Below, one piece after another: positions 22,942 to 35,686 of a stretch of 64,000 bases of DNA. Each line of letters begins with the position of its first letter. Position 1 is the first letter of the stretch. The notes below the pieces were generated by a model. The model was not told the origin of the DNA. It saw nothing but the letters and a program-made list of their open reading frames with translations, and ran no database searches. Origin of the DNA: Artocarpus heterophyllus (Eukaryota; Streptophyta; Magnoliopsida; Rosales; Moraceae). A program made the position numbers and the translations under genes. The stretch is taken from contig CM046350.1 in the NCBI GenBank assembly GCA_025403435.1, forward strand, positions 16,961,274 through 17,025,273, given 5' to 3'.

Positions 22942-23567
22942 TGTTGAGGGTAAGCTCGGCGCCACCACCGAGGACACTAACTTTTTGATAGTCGACAACT
23001 AAGTTCGGCAGACATTAGGCTACCACCCGACCTGACGACTTATACTCTTCCCGAGGTGCCTTCCATTTATCTGAGGGCACGCCCCCAAGAAGGCTGCCAC
23101 CTCGAGGATGTACAGTAGCTCAGGACGGGCCACGTTATTCATCATAATACGTCATTGCCCATCCTTGTAGGCCAACACCAGGCAAACGTGCTGCCGTCCG
23201 ATAGAGTCCAATCCATTGGGCAATGGACGCGACACTTGTCACTTACAGCTTGATACACTTTGATGTGACACCTGGGTAATGGGTAAAACCCATCTTGCAC
23301 CCGATCCAGCTGCTGGCCTATAAATAGGATGCATTTATGACGTTTTAGGGGGAGAGACTTCCTCACATCTAATTAGCTACCGACCTCTGCCGAGCAATAC
23401 TTGCCTTGAGCATCGGAGAGCCATTGTCTATTGACTAACACCATTTCTCTGAATCAGCCCTCTCGCAGGTACACACTCCCGGTCAGGGGCAAGCTTAAGA
23501 GGAGGTCAGAAGGTGTTCAGTCACACGTGGGTGTTGATCTGACGCCGGACAGCGGTAAGCATCAACA
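22942..23567 (+). mobile_element. solo LTR (626 bp) in unit 1
   Basis: It begins TGTTGAGGGTAAGC and ends AAGCATCAACA, giving 6-bp inverted ends TGTTGA/TCAACA. It is flanked by a 5-bp direct repeat TATAT (22937-22941, 23568-23572). It is GC-rich against its flanks and has a TATA box, CTATAAATAGG near 23318. No internal retroelement sequence is attached, so it is a solo LTR left by LTR-LTR recombination. It is unrelated to the copia LTR at 4909. The open frames inside it are not genes. The superfamily is unknown. Confidence 0.88.
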
Positions 23568-23572
23568 TATAT

Positions 23573-24059
23573 TATGAAAATTTTCACAAAAATATCGTCA
23601 AAATATTCATAACATATTTGTGCCTTATATTTATCTTTTAATTTACTTATTAAAGTTATAAAATACATATGCATGGTGTGTTAGAATTATATAAGAAATT
23701 ATTTGAACTCTGTATTTTTATATGAATATTATTTAAACAAGAAGGTATTTCAAATACCTTTGAATGTCCAAGAAACACATTTTGAATTTGTTGCTTTCAT
23801 ATCTTATATGAATCTATGAATGTACATGTAAAGTGCATATTTATCAGCAACTTAGTATTTTGGTTGAGAGTTTCATCTAACTTGTGCATTATTGATAATT
23901 TTAGAGTTTCTAAAAGTCTCATAAAAAAATTTTAGTGTTTCAAGATGACTATCTATGTTTACATTAATTTTTACCGATATTGATATTTAAATCGACATTT
24001 CCTTAAAATAGGAGTATTGATATTTTCGTGGAATCAATAAGGATATGCACTAAACCAAT
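23573..24059. other. noncoding end of unit 1 and unit junction
   Basis: AT-rich and rich in GATATT/AATATC words. It ends with CACTAAACCAAT; the next base starts unit 2. The CAAT at 24056-24059 is shared by both outer flanks. Confidence 0.6.
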
Positions 24060-24245
24060 AGGAGAAATTATAAGTTCGGGATCCATTTCAAAATCTCACT
24101 AATATTAAACTGTTCACAAGGCGCAAACATAGGCTGCATTGTTCCAGCAGCCGAGGAAAGAGTGAAAGACTCATATAGATAGTGGATAAAACCAGAGGAC
24201 ATTGATCATTCTCTGTTAGATCTTGGCAAATATTACTAGTTCTGA

Positions 24246-26002
24246 TTACGCAGTTGGATAGGATGCATACTGGGCAAGACCACATTGACCTTGAGGGGAC
24301 CCAACATCTCTCGCGATCCTCATGTAACCATTCTCACCCCAGCCCTCTCCCCATGAATTCTTCAGCAGCCAATACTTGGTTCCCTCATCCGTCGTCCCGT
24401 ACCCGACAATAGTAACAGCGTGGTTTGTCCCAGTTCCGCAGTAGCCAGAGAAGACCCCGGATGAGTACATTTGGAAATTCGACCCGGAAGCGTCAATTGT
24501 GATTGAGACCGGTTGCATTGACACCGCCTTCAAAAGCGCCTTCTCGTTGTTTTTCGGCACGTTTTCATAGCCGGAGATCTGGATAGCGGAGGAGTCGAGT
24601 GTGTTGGTTTGGCCAGTTTGACAAGAAAATCCGTCTCTTCCCTGGTACGGGTAATCCGATTCAGTGGATATGCCTTGGTTTTGTTTTATGTATTCAAATG
24701 CATTGTTCATCCACCCACCATTGCAGCCGTTGTTGCCTCCACCTGTGGCGCAATCTACAAGTTGTTGCTCAGAGAGTGAGACCAATTGCCCAGTTTTTAT
24801 CTGTGTTATACCCTCCACAGCTGCCACTGCAGAAAATGCCCAGCAACACCCTGCGTCCATATATATATATATATATGTATGTATATAAGAATATCATCAA
24901 AAAATTGCAAATCTAATATCAAATTATTAAAACATAATGTAAGTTTGTTTGGAAGAGAAAGCTTAATTATTGAGTTCCGGAGGGACTCAAATGGTTTCCA
25001 AAAGCGTGTCATCCCAAAATGCCAATCTCTCTTTCATGCATTTCATCTTGTTTTTTTTGGGACTCTAAGTAGGATATAATGTACCCCTCTCTTTCTATTC
25101 TTTAATCTCCATTTTCTAATTTCTCTTCAATCTCCAATTTCCCATAATTTTAATTTTATAACTCGCTCAATTAGTTCCTCAAAAAAAAATAAAAAATGTT
25201 TCACTAAAATAAAAAATTCTAAGAAATATGGCCTGCACGGCAAGACATTTATCAAACCCACATTCTTCTGTATCTAGAAAATAGGAATTCCATTGAAATT
25301 TTAGCCAAATTAAAGGTCTAATATTAACCCTATTAAAAACCATCGAAATACAAGAAATTATAATAACAAATATTACCCAAAAAACGGAAAGTAAACCCTA
25401 AGATATGTACTTAAGTGTGTCAATATTAGTACTGGTAAGGACACTTCATGCAAATTGTGCTTGATAAAATAATAATAATAATAATGACGATGATGATGAT
25501 GATAATATTATTCCACTTCAAACGACACCCAGATGCTAACTGTCTTACCACATTGGCCTTGGTTCTTTACCGGAGTGACGGCTCCTTGGCTTCTCCAGTC
25601 CACGTTGGAAGGGGCATCAGTCAAGTTTTGGTACAGAAACTGATTGGATTCGCCAGACGACGGTGAGCGACGATCAGGAAGCTTGGAACCAGTAAAGTAG
25701 CTAAGGAATTCTTCGTTCGTCAAATCTGCAAATCCGTTGATGCTAAGCTTGTAAGTCTGATTCGGATCCTCATTGAAATCTTTCACAAGTTGAAGATTGT
25801 CCTTGAAGATCCTTTGACGCATTTTCTTCTCTGCATCGTTGGCATAAGTGCGTCCATATTCAGCCATCCATTGCTCATGCAGCGTTTCAACTAGGGCCTG
25901 TTCATGCAAACTACGGGACGTGGCTTGGGAAGCCCTAATTCCTAAAATGATGATCAACAACATAACAAATGAAAATGTGCTTTCTAATATTGCCAAACCC
26001 AT
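24246..26002 (-). CDS. A2: papain-family (C1A) cysteine protease, SAG39-like
   Basis: Exons 25549-26002 and 24246-24850 (GT-AG) give 352 aa. Exon 1 is identical to A1 in protein: signal peptide, ERFNIN-type prodomain, Gln148. Exon 2 supplies Cys154, His295 and Asn316. Exon 2 shares GRDG, IQISGY and PKNNEKALL with A3 and not with A1. At two short patches (24457-24458 and 24714-24747) A2 alone differs, giving SSGVF and GCNGG where A1 and A3 have SSQVF and GCSGG. It is intact and likely expressible, with a TATA box at 26098. Same expected role as A1. Confidence 0.93.
24851..25548 (-). other. A2 intron holding the inferred crossover point
   Basis: A 698-bp GT-AG intron, shorter than in A1 mainly through the (TA)n run at the acceptor. 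Left of 25013 its bases match A3 (CATCCC); from 25142 on they match A1 (TTTCCCAT), so the exchange between unit types falls between. Confidence 0.85.
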
Positions 26003-26097
26003 TTTCAGCTGGCTATATATGAACCTAGCAAAACCTCTCTAACAATGTGTTTAGCGAGAACTTGGAAAGCTGTGAGGAAGCACTCATCCTTGCTGGG

Positions 26098-26107
26098 TAT
26101 ATATATA
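26098..26107 (-). promoter_or_regulatory. TATA box of A2
   Basis: Same element and spacing (about 96 bp to the ATG) as A1. Confidence 0.65.
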
Positions 26108-26692
26108 GAAGACAAGGGTTTGCACTGGCGATGCAAATTAATATCAAGGAAAAAAAAAAGTGTGACATAACTCATGTCTCCCAACGAAAAATACTTAGTT
26201 TGAGTAGAAAATATCATACGTGAATAATGGGGTAGAAAAAATAGACTAGTCAAGATTTTGACGATTAAATTTAAGAGGTACTCCTCCATTCACGCACATA
26301 AACTTCATAAGGTCAAGACTCAAGTACATATAAAGGCAAAAATCACAACTTATAATGAAGGGGAAACATCATAAATTTGCGACTTCCATGATCAAAGGGC
26401 CACTTCCCTCGGGGTACGTTCAAATAAAATGTACTGGAATTTATGCGTGACTCATGCTAATCACTAATGTGAATATGTGATCACCAGCACTCCTGTAATA
26501 ACCCATTTACACTAAATAAGAACGAATTTTGGAGGAAAGGATCAGAGAGTTGTATATATGATGAAGTATGGGAGGAGTTGATACTGATCTTGTTGTCTAA
26601 ATGGAGGAATAGAATTGATCCTTTTCTAATAATAGTTTTGGACTTGTCTTTCAACGAATAGAAGTAGGGAACAAGTTTGAAAGGACCTTCAC

Positions 26693-26743
<51 letters not shown>

Positions 26744-29700
26744 CAGTCTCTCTACCAAAGAAAAAGATACAACTACTACTAGTATGGTAGAATTTTAGCA
26801 CATGATCGCAACAAAGTTTTCAACAATTACAAACCACACCAAGTGTCCCACTTAATTGAATATAAAAAATTAATTACAAAAGTTAACGTGAAAAATACAA
26901 CCTAAACCCAAGGGGTTACATAAAATAAAATAAAATAAATAACTTGAAATAAAAACACCACATTCCATGTTGGATGAACTATTTATGCAATAGAAATCAT
27001 TACTTGGGGTCTTTCGACAAGTTAGTTGATGAGCTTCAACCAACTATTATTTCTATTTCTTTCTATGCAATTACATGATTGTTGTGATAAAATTATTAGT
27101 TTTTTCACTTGGTTTTCTCTTACAAGAAAATTGCATGTTGTGTCACACTTTTAAAAAGGGTGTTTGTTCATGACATATTACCACTTATATTAAATGTTTA
27201 AGTTAGACATATTATGACATGTTATTTAAAAAAAATCATGTAAAAATTAATTAAATACTATTTCAAACTTCTTAAATGACGTGTCATAAATGTCGAAGCT
27301 ATACCCCACAAAGATTGAATTAGTCCATCTGAAAAAGAGCTACTATATTTGTTTTCCTTGGCATGCATGGCGGGCAAGAAAATTTGAGGAAACATAGTAA
27401 AATGCGATTCGGCTATTTTAGTTGCTAGCTGGTGTTCATATAGATCGTAAACCATACGACGGATAAAATAGTGCTAACATTTAAGATATTTAACCTCTAT
27501 ACTTGGCGTCAATTTGTGATTATTTTGTAAGTTGATCGTGTTCGGAGTTGACATATGAATCGGATTAGTTGCTCGAGTTCATGCGTGAATCATTCTGATG
27601 GCATTAAGTACTGCTGGTTTTCCCTTTCGGCTGTCTTTTTGCTCAATACATTCAGACTTTTCCTACAGCGTGTTACTATACTAGCCAAAAACGCATTACT
27701 ACTTAAAAGGACAAGATATTCAATAGATGGCATGTGCTTATTCAATTTATATCAAATGAAGAAATAAATGTGTAATAAACTTTCAACTATGATGTGACAT
27801 CCTCCATATTCTACGGCAACCGTTTTTTTTACGTTAACTTTTCACGTTTCTTATTTTATATATATATATTTATATATTAATCTTGTCTGCTGCATTGCAT
27901 GCTAATTGTTCAATAATCAAATTTTTGCGTTGATCATATATTCACGGCATTTGCTAATTTTTACCCGTGGTCAACGCCAGTTTAGCTGACTTTCATATTC
28001 CACAAAACATTTCTAGAGATTTTATTTTTATTTTTTTATTTTTGACCTTAGATTTTGAGGTTTAAGAAATTATTCCTTATATTTTAAATTTAATCACATT
28101 TCTATTGTCTACATTTCAAATTCATGTTAAATCCTTACTTTTTTTTTGGTTAAAGGTTGAGATTTACTATGAAAAATACCTAGACGTATTTCACGTTTTG
28201 GAAATTTTTATTATTTTCTTATTGTTTTTCAATTTTTTTCAGTAGTATCTAGGTAGTTTGTAGTCAAAAGTAAAAATTAACCAAAAAAAGAAAAATGTAA
28301 GAATTGTGCATAAATTTAAAATCTAAAGGATATAAATATATCATAAGCTGGAGGATAAGACTAAACAATTTATTTTCAACTTCATTCTGCTAGAGTTTTT
28401 GTTAAAAGAGTTTAGAAAGAGCGAAAATAGTTAACTAGTCATTTGAGAATATTCTATTATTCTTCCAGAGAATGATAAAGTTAGTAGGGGGGCCATATGA
28501 ACATATATAGTTTAACATTCCATTACTATTGTTGATTTATTAATTGTTCTCATGGTCAAAACCAACGTGAAATTAAGTAGTGATATTGATTTCTGTCACT
28601 AAAAAAATCAAACTATTATTAACAGTGAAGGCTCAACTTTATATATAAACGTTGAGGTCAAAAGACGGGACATAATTTGAACGAATAAAAAACTGTGTTT
28701 TCTCAAAGATATCCTCTTTACAGCTTACCTTTTGCTTAAGTTTTGTTGGGTTGATTTTATTGGTTTGCAAGCATTTCTTTCATTCTTTTTTTAATAAAAT
28801 TTTCCCTTATTAAAAGAAAAAAAACAAAGAACTGCAACGAAAGCATGAAGCGAATAAATATATGGGTAGATTTGTTGATTAAAATAGAAAAGTTTGGAAT
28901 TTTAAATCATAAAACTTTTAAGTAATAAGTAAAGTCTTAAGTCATTCAACGTCTTACACGTTTAAAATTTAGAAGTTATCATGATAATTTTTTTGGAATA
29001 AACAATGATTTTAAAGATTAAATGATTAACCCATTTAGTTTATGCCAATCTATTTGGGATCCATCACCTAGCTAGTAGAGCAAACATCGTTTGGCCTAGG
29101 GCCCTCCGTCGCTGGCAATTTTAGAGACTGTTAAATAATGAAGTGCATTGTTCTGCATCTATGTTTTTTCTGCATTTTACCTCCTAATTCTGCTTTTTTT
29201 TTTTTTTTTTGGTATTTTCTGTATTGCACCCTGCATTATCAACCAACGGATTTCATGTGGTTTGTCTTTTTTTTTTTTTCCCCTCATTGGTTTGGATGTC
29301 GTCTAGGCCAAAAACCGAATATTCAATTAAAATTAGTGAAAACCATTGATTGATGTTGATAAATCATTTGATTGGATTTTTTTAAAGAATCACTTATCTT
29401 TAAAATCATAAATAAGTTAACAAAGTCAATTTTTTACAAAGTCATTTTTTTTAAAATCTTTTAAGTTAACAATATCAGAAATATATATTTACAAGCGAGC
29501 AATCCTATTTAATCCATGGGCCGTTGTTATAACCTTACTGTAATAATATAGCAGCACCTAGTCGAAGTAGTATACTCTATATTAGATTGAGACCTATAAC
29601 TTTGTGAGTAACGAGGTCATAATACCATGGGGATAAAAATGATTTTTTTTTTTGCTATATGCTTTAAAGAGGGTGGTAAATTTTACACGTATCGTAGAAT

Positions 29701-30095
29701 TAGACTTGAAATTATGTCCCGCCTTTAAATCCAAGTGCAATAAATCATAATTTCCCTTTGCCATGATTTTTATATTTTAAGTGCTAATGAAATAAGTCTT
29801 TGATCATTTTCTTTCCGTGTTTATTGGAATTACCTATCAGAAATAGTTAAACAAGAAACTCGTGACTATATAACCAAATAGGAGACTATAGTTGTATTAG
29901 CATAGATATAATATTCCAAACAGGGGTACAGGGTGCACACTTGGGCATTTTCGCAGCCATCAACGACAATAGTGTATGACAAAGCAAAATTTATGTAAGA
30001 ACAAAAATATCATAAGAGCTAGTATAGTTAAAGCTTGACGAAGCGGATCGAAATGATCCATTTGTAGCCTTGGATGATTATTTATCTCGACTGAA
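26108..30095. other. A2 upstream flank and spacer to D2
   Basis: Noncoding; as in unit 1. It has a longer TA microsatellite at 26692-26741, module 1 at 27292-28361, module 2 at about 28358-28604, and a poly-T run near 29194. No gene seen. Confidence 0.6.
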
Positions 30096-30271
30096 GCCCT
30101 GGATGGCAATGCCACAAAGACCTCCTTTGGAGCCGCTGCCTCACAAAATCCTCAAATTATACCCGTTCTCAACCCAGTCTTATCCCCATCAATTCTTCAC
30201 CAACCTGTAATTTGTGCCATCTTTGGCCATTCCATAACCAACGGCAAGCACACTGATGTTGCCAAAAATGT
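30096..30271 (-). pseudogene. D2: C-terminal relic of a cysteine protease
   Basis: Nearly identical to D1, with the same internal stops in antisense, so the decay predates the unit duplication. Confidence 0.83.
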
Positions 30272-31726
30272 TTCTCTTAAACGCAGATGTTTGCAATATA
30301 GAAAGGTTATCATACCTATAGTAAGGTGAAAAATTTGTAACTCGGAAGATTAATAAACATAAACGTTCAAAAACGCAAGCAGTTTTTCAAAACAAAGCTT
30401 AAAATAACATAAATTTTTGTGATTTTTTTGATTTAAAATTCTAAACATAGAATTAAAATGGTGAAGCTTTGAGAATCCCTTGTACGTTTCATAGTTAATA
30501 TAGAATTTTAACTCTAAATAATATTTATCTAAAGCATTTGATTTATTCTATTTTTTCTCATTAATAACAAGTCCTTTTACTATTTCTATAAGTCAACTTA
30601 AAGCGACAATATAGCAAGCTATAATACAGTAAGGGTTTTTTTAATAAAAACTAGCAAAAATAATTATCTTTCACTAATTATTTTATGCACTAATTATGAA
30701 AATTTTAACCGCTATCACTACAATTATAATCAACATAAGTTTGAGATGAAAAAGATAATAACAAAACAAAATTAATATATTTTAATAGAATAAATTATTG
30801 CATTAATTTCGACAATACCTCAACTTATTAAATGGTTTGAGAATACTTTATATCATTCTTTGTCGACAATAAATCAAGCATTACAAAACAATATCTTGGG
30901 TAGATACTGATATTGCTATCAGACACTGGTCGGTATCATGGTAATACCAATCGATATCTTAAGGGTGTATTTGGTATTCTAAATATAATGTGATTATGTA
31001 GTTACAGTAATCTTTTAAATATTTTTCTATGACATAAGTCAATCCAAATCTTAATTTTGTAATATTTGTATCAAGAGCCGACATCTAAGTGTACTTTGTT
31101 AGGCAAGTCTTAAACTGTAATTGGGCCAGCCGTTTGGACCAACAGTATCAATTAGAGTCTTCTTTCTTTCCAAGGTTTGAAGTTCAAACTCCAAGAAAGA
31201 CAAATGGATGTATTTTGTTAGATTGAGCCTAGCACGAAAGAGGGGCCGGGCCTTTTGGACTAACAGTGTCAATTATTATTATTATTATTATTATTATTGC
31301 TGTTGTTGCTTCAAAATGGGATCACCTGAAATAAGTCTTGTTCCTTAAACCGAATTGGCGATCATTTTTTTTTGGGGGATAAATAACTAGCACTTTAGTC
31401 CTTTCGATTAGACTTGTAGTTACTTTACTAGTTCACCTTAATTGTTTTAATTGTTCACATAAATCACAAGAAATAGTCCAACACGAAAAATAACAAAATA
31501 GTTTAGTTGTAGATGATATCTCATTTTTAAAATAGCCATACAGGGGTAAAACTTGGCATTTTCGCAGCCAAAAACCATCATTCAACAGTACATAACAAAA
31601 GCATAATTATAATGTAAAAACAACAGTATTATGAGGAACATAAGCTGCAAGTTAACGCTAGGTGAAGTGGATTGAGAAGATCCATCCACCAAATATATGG
31701 CATTTAAATATCTATATATAATATTG
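30272..31726. other. noncoding spacer between D2 and B2
   Basis: As in unit 1; shorter (ATT)n run near 31274-31298. No gene seen. Confidence 0.5.
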
Positions 31727-33060
31727 TTACTCAATTGTTGGATATGAAGCACTTTTGGCAATGCCACACATGCCTCCTTCAGTGCCACTGTCTCTCAGAA
31801 TCCTTAAATAGCCATTCTCACCCCAGTCCTGTCCCCATGAATTCTTCACCAACCAGTAATTCGTGCTGCCTTCAGCAGTTCCATACCCAACAACAAGAAC
31901 CCCATGGTTGAGATTAGTCCCACAATTGTCTGATAAGACCCCTCCAGAGTAGAGTTGGAAATTAGTTGCATCGACAGCGACAGAAACTGGTTGTTTGGAC
32001 ACTGCTTGCAGTAACGCCTCCTCGCTATTCGCAGGCACATCTTCAAAGCCAGTGATCTGGGCAGCCGAGTTGTCTGCATCCTCACTAGCTTGGCAAGCTC
32101 CCCCATCAGTTCCCTGATATGGGTAATCTTCTTCACTGCTTATGCCTTTGTTTTGTATAATGTACTTAAAGGCGTTGTCCATGAAACCACCATTGCAACC
32201 ATTATTGCCATTGGTGGAGCAATCTACAAGTTGTTGTTCTGACAGCGAGACCAATTTGCCAGTTTTGATTTGTGTTATTCCCTCCACAGCTCCCACTGCT
32301 GAGAATGCCCAGCAACATCCTACAAACAAAAATGATTGTAACATTATTATTATTATTATTTTTTCCGATTCTATGAAAATTTATATTAAATTGGGATGTT
32401 TGATGAACTAAGACTAGAATTTACATTCCAAAACTTTTTTCTCAGCCGTTAATTAGTAATATGTTGTTGCAAACAATGTTTAGAACTCGCAAAATGTTCC
32501 GCTCTTTACCATATTATTTAACTTAATATCATAATACGTAGATTCTTTTAAGAACCTTAAATTGAGACCATGCATGAAAAATACCAAAGTACGGTGTTTT
32601 CCTTACCACATTGACCTTGTTGTTTTACATTAGTGACGGCTCCTTTCTTCGACCAGTCGATCGTAGGTGGAATATCAGTAACATTACCGTACTTGAAACT
32701 CTTAATTCCACCGGATGGCTTGTTTGAGATGGTAGGCATCTTCAATCCTGTAAAATTTCCAAGGAACTCTTCTTGCGTCAAGTCTGCGAACTTGTTCATG
32801 CTCAACTTGTAACTGCGGCTCCCTTCTTTGTTGAATTGTTCGATGAACTTTATGTTGTCCTCAAATATCTTAAAACGCTTTTCCTTTTCTGCATCATTCG
32901 CATAAGTGCGTCCGTACTGAAGCATCCATTGCTCGTGCTTCTCAGTGAGAGACGGCGCTTCATGCAATGAACGCGATGTAGTTTGAGATGCCCAAGTCCC
33001 CAGAATCACGAACACAACAACCATAAGGGTGCTAATTTCACGTGTTGATGAGCCGGCCAT
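31727..33060 (-). CDS. B2: papain-family (C1A) cysteine protease, SAG39-like
   Basis: Exons 32607-33060 and 31727-32319 give 348 aa, with the same splice sites as B1; the intron is 3 bp shorter in the ATT run. The protein differs from B1 only by Gln for Lys at residue 26, near the likely signal cleavage region. Gln148, Cys154, His290 and Asn311 are all present. The promoter (TATA at 33156) and flank module (33216-34211) are the same as for B1. B1 and B2 are a very recent pair and may be hard to tell apart in transcript data. Confidence 0.93.
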
Positions 33061-33155
33061 TGTAATCTCCAGCTTAATTGGACCGATCTCTAATGATCAC
33101 AATTAAGTAAACTTTAAGTGATGATGAGGTGCGTTGAAGAACCTTGCATTCTTCC

Positions 33156-33165
33156 ATATATATAT
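33156..33165 (-). promoter_or_regulatory. TATA box of B2
   Basis: Same box and distance as in B1. Confidence 0.6.
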
Positions 33166-33215
33166 GCATCCAAAATGTGGTGCAAATCTTAGAAGGATGA
33201 AACTTGTTGTGCATA

Positions 33216-35538
33216 AATTTCGGAGCTATACCCCACAAAGATTGAATTATTAGTCCATCTGAAAAAGAAGTATTATATTTGTTTTCCTTGGCGTGCATGG
33301 CAGGCAGAGTAAAATGCGGTTCGGCTAGTATACTTTCTAGCTGTGTTCATATAGATCGTAAACCATACGACGAATAAAGTAGTGCTAACAAGTAATATAT
33401 TTAACCTCTATACTTGGCGTCAATTTGTGATGGTTTTGCATGTTGATCATGTTCGGAGTTAATATACGAATAGGATTAGTTGCTCGAGTTCATGCGTGAA
33501 TTATGCTGACGGCATTAAGTACTATTGGTTTTCCCTTTCGTCTGTCATTTTGCTCCATGCATTCAGACTTTTCCTGACTAACCAAAAACGCTTTTCTACT
33601 GTAAATAACAAGATTTATATCAAATGAAGAAATAAATGTGTAATCAACTTTCCACAATAATGTGACGTCCTCCACATTCTACAGCAATGGTTTTTTTATG
33701 GGTAACTTTCCACGTCTCTTGTTATATACATATATATATGTTAATCTTGTCTACTGCGTTGCATGCCAATTGTTCAATAATCAAATTTTTGCGTTGATCA
33801 TATATTCACGGTATTTACTAATTTTTACCGGTGGTCAACGCCAATTTAGCTGGCTTTCATATTCCACAAAACATTTCCACAGATTTTTTTTTTCATTTTT
33901 AAGCTTGAATTTTGCGTTTTAAAAAATCATAGCTTATATTTTGAATTCAATCACATTTCTGTTCTTTACATTTTAAATTCATATTAAATCCTTACTTTTT
34001 TTTTTGAAGGTTGGGATTTACTATGAAAAATATCTTGGCGTATTTCACGTTTTAGAAATTTTTATTATTTTGTTATTTTTTTCAATTTTTCTTTCAGTAG
34101 TATTTGGTAGTTTGTAGTCAAAAGTAAACCTTAACAAAAAGAAATGTAAGAATTGTGCATAAATTTAAAATCTAAAGCGTATAAATATATCATAATCTGC
34201 AGGGTAAGAACTTTTTTTTTTTGATAATGCAGAATATAAAAATGAAAAAGAAAAACCTTCAAGAAAAAAGAAGTAAAAAAATGTTGTCTAGTATTGTGTC
34301 ACTTTTTTATAGGCCATACATCCCAAGAAGGTTTGCCCTCTTTGCTGTCCCACAGGTATCAGACAATGACACATCATCTCCCCTTAAACATAGACTAACG
34401 GTGTTGACTTTGCCATAAATTCTCGGGTAAATTACATTAACCTTGACCCATCTCGTACGCCTTGTTGGCCACCTTGGCTTTAATAGTGACCACAACCTAA
34501 AAGTTTTTGTTGAAAAAATTTGGAAAACAATTTTTTCCCATAACTTAAAAAAATAAAAAATAAAAGGGTCATTAAATATGTCTTCAAACAAAGTTTTCTT
34601 GTTTTTTATTTAAAAATACAAACGGTTGTTTAAATAAACGATACAAAACGAGCCATTATCTGTGGCTTCTCTTTCTTTTGTGAGTTGTATTATACTATTA
34701 TGAGACTATTGGCTTGTTTACATACTGATTACCCATTACATGTAGTTTGTTTCTACGTGTTTCTAAACAGTTAGGACTGAAAAATAAAGACCAAAAGCTA
34801 GTCTACCTCTGGCTCTGAAGATCGTACTAGGACTAAAGATTCAGTCTAGCTCCAGGGTCACCGGACTGGGTTGTGAGGTTAACTGGACCAGATTTATAGG
34901 GGGAAGAATAGAATTCCAACTCTCACCTCCATTGGTCAATTCTAAGGCGGAACTTTTCCGATGCTTTTCGACAACTTTTCTTAGTTGTAAACAGTGTTAA
35001 AATTTTTTATTTGGTCTAAGCTTTCTTATAAAGGTTTTAAAGTTATGTTTAATGCACTTTAATAAACATTTGCATAACGCAACATAATGACCTAAATTAG
35101 TTGCGAATTCTTTAATAGGGTACTTGGAAATGTAGTTAGATCAAAATTTTTGATTTAAGCAACTTTTAATTCAAATTTTGTGATTGAAAATAGTATACCA
35201 AAAGATTACCAGCACTATATTTTGTAGTTTCAACTCTGTTCTCAAACTCAAACAATTAATATATTTGAACACTGCCTGAGTACTAAGTACTGTAGTTTTG
35301 GTTGCTGTGACGAAAGCCTAAAAGTGTACAAGTATGAACAAATTTTCAAAAAGAAAAAGAGAACAAAAAAAGTGTATATGAACGAAGGCTCGATTGGTGG
35401 GTGAAAATTGGAAGCAGTTACATTGATTCTAAACCATAAAATAAGCATATTCGCTTACAAGAACAACACGTTCCTCTCCTTTAGGAGGTTATTAATCATC
35501 AACAAAACCTAATAAATAAAAAACATAAAATTCCCTAT
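33216..35538. other. B2 flank module and spacer to C2
   Basis: Module 1 (B version) at 33216-34211, then noncoding DNA as in unit 1. No gene seen. Confidence 0.55.
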
Positions 35539-35653
35539 GAGCATATTTGACACACCGTAATCTATTGCATTGTATTGTATTGTATTATGTTATATATAAA
35601 AAATGCAAAGTAATATAATACAATACAATACAATACGGTGTGCAAAATAAGCC
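35539..35653. repeat. MITE-like hairpin 3' of C2
   Basis: Same hairpin as at 18217-18331, with point changes in the loop and right arm. Confidence 0.6.
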
Positions 35654-35686
35654 ATAAAATGCTAAAATTTTATAATGATAGAAAAT

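Larger units (their letters stand above)
6718..24059. repeat. tandem unit 1 (about 17.3 kb; genes A1, D1, B1, C1)
   Basis: First of three head-to-tail copies. It starts at AGGAGAAATTATAAG (6718) and ends at CACTAAACCAAT (24059), where the next copy starts with the same AGGAGAAATT. All protease loci are on the minus strand, in increasing coordinate order A, D relic, B, C. It contains a solo LTR at 22942-23567. Among the three units its left end (up to about 7690) is the odd one out. Confidence 0.95.

Noticed and set aside
23142..23366. Possible gene in the GC-rich segment (74 codons)
   Set aside because: It lies wholly inside the solo LTR, which has clear ends and target duplications; no known domain.
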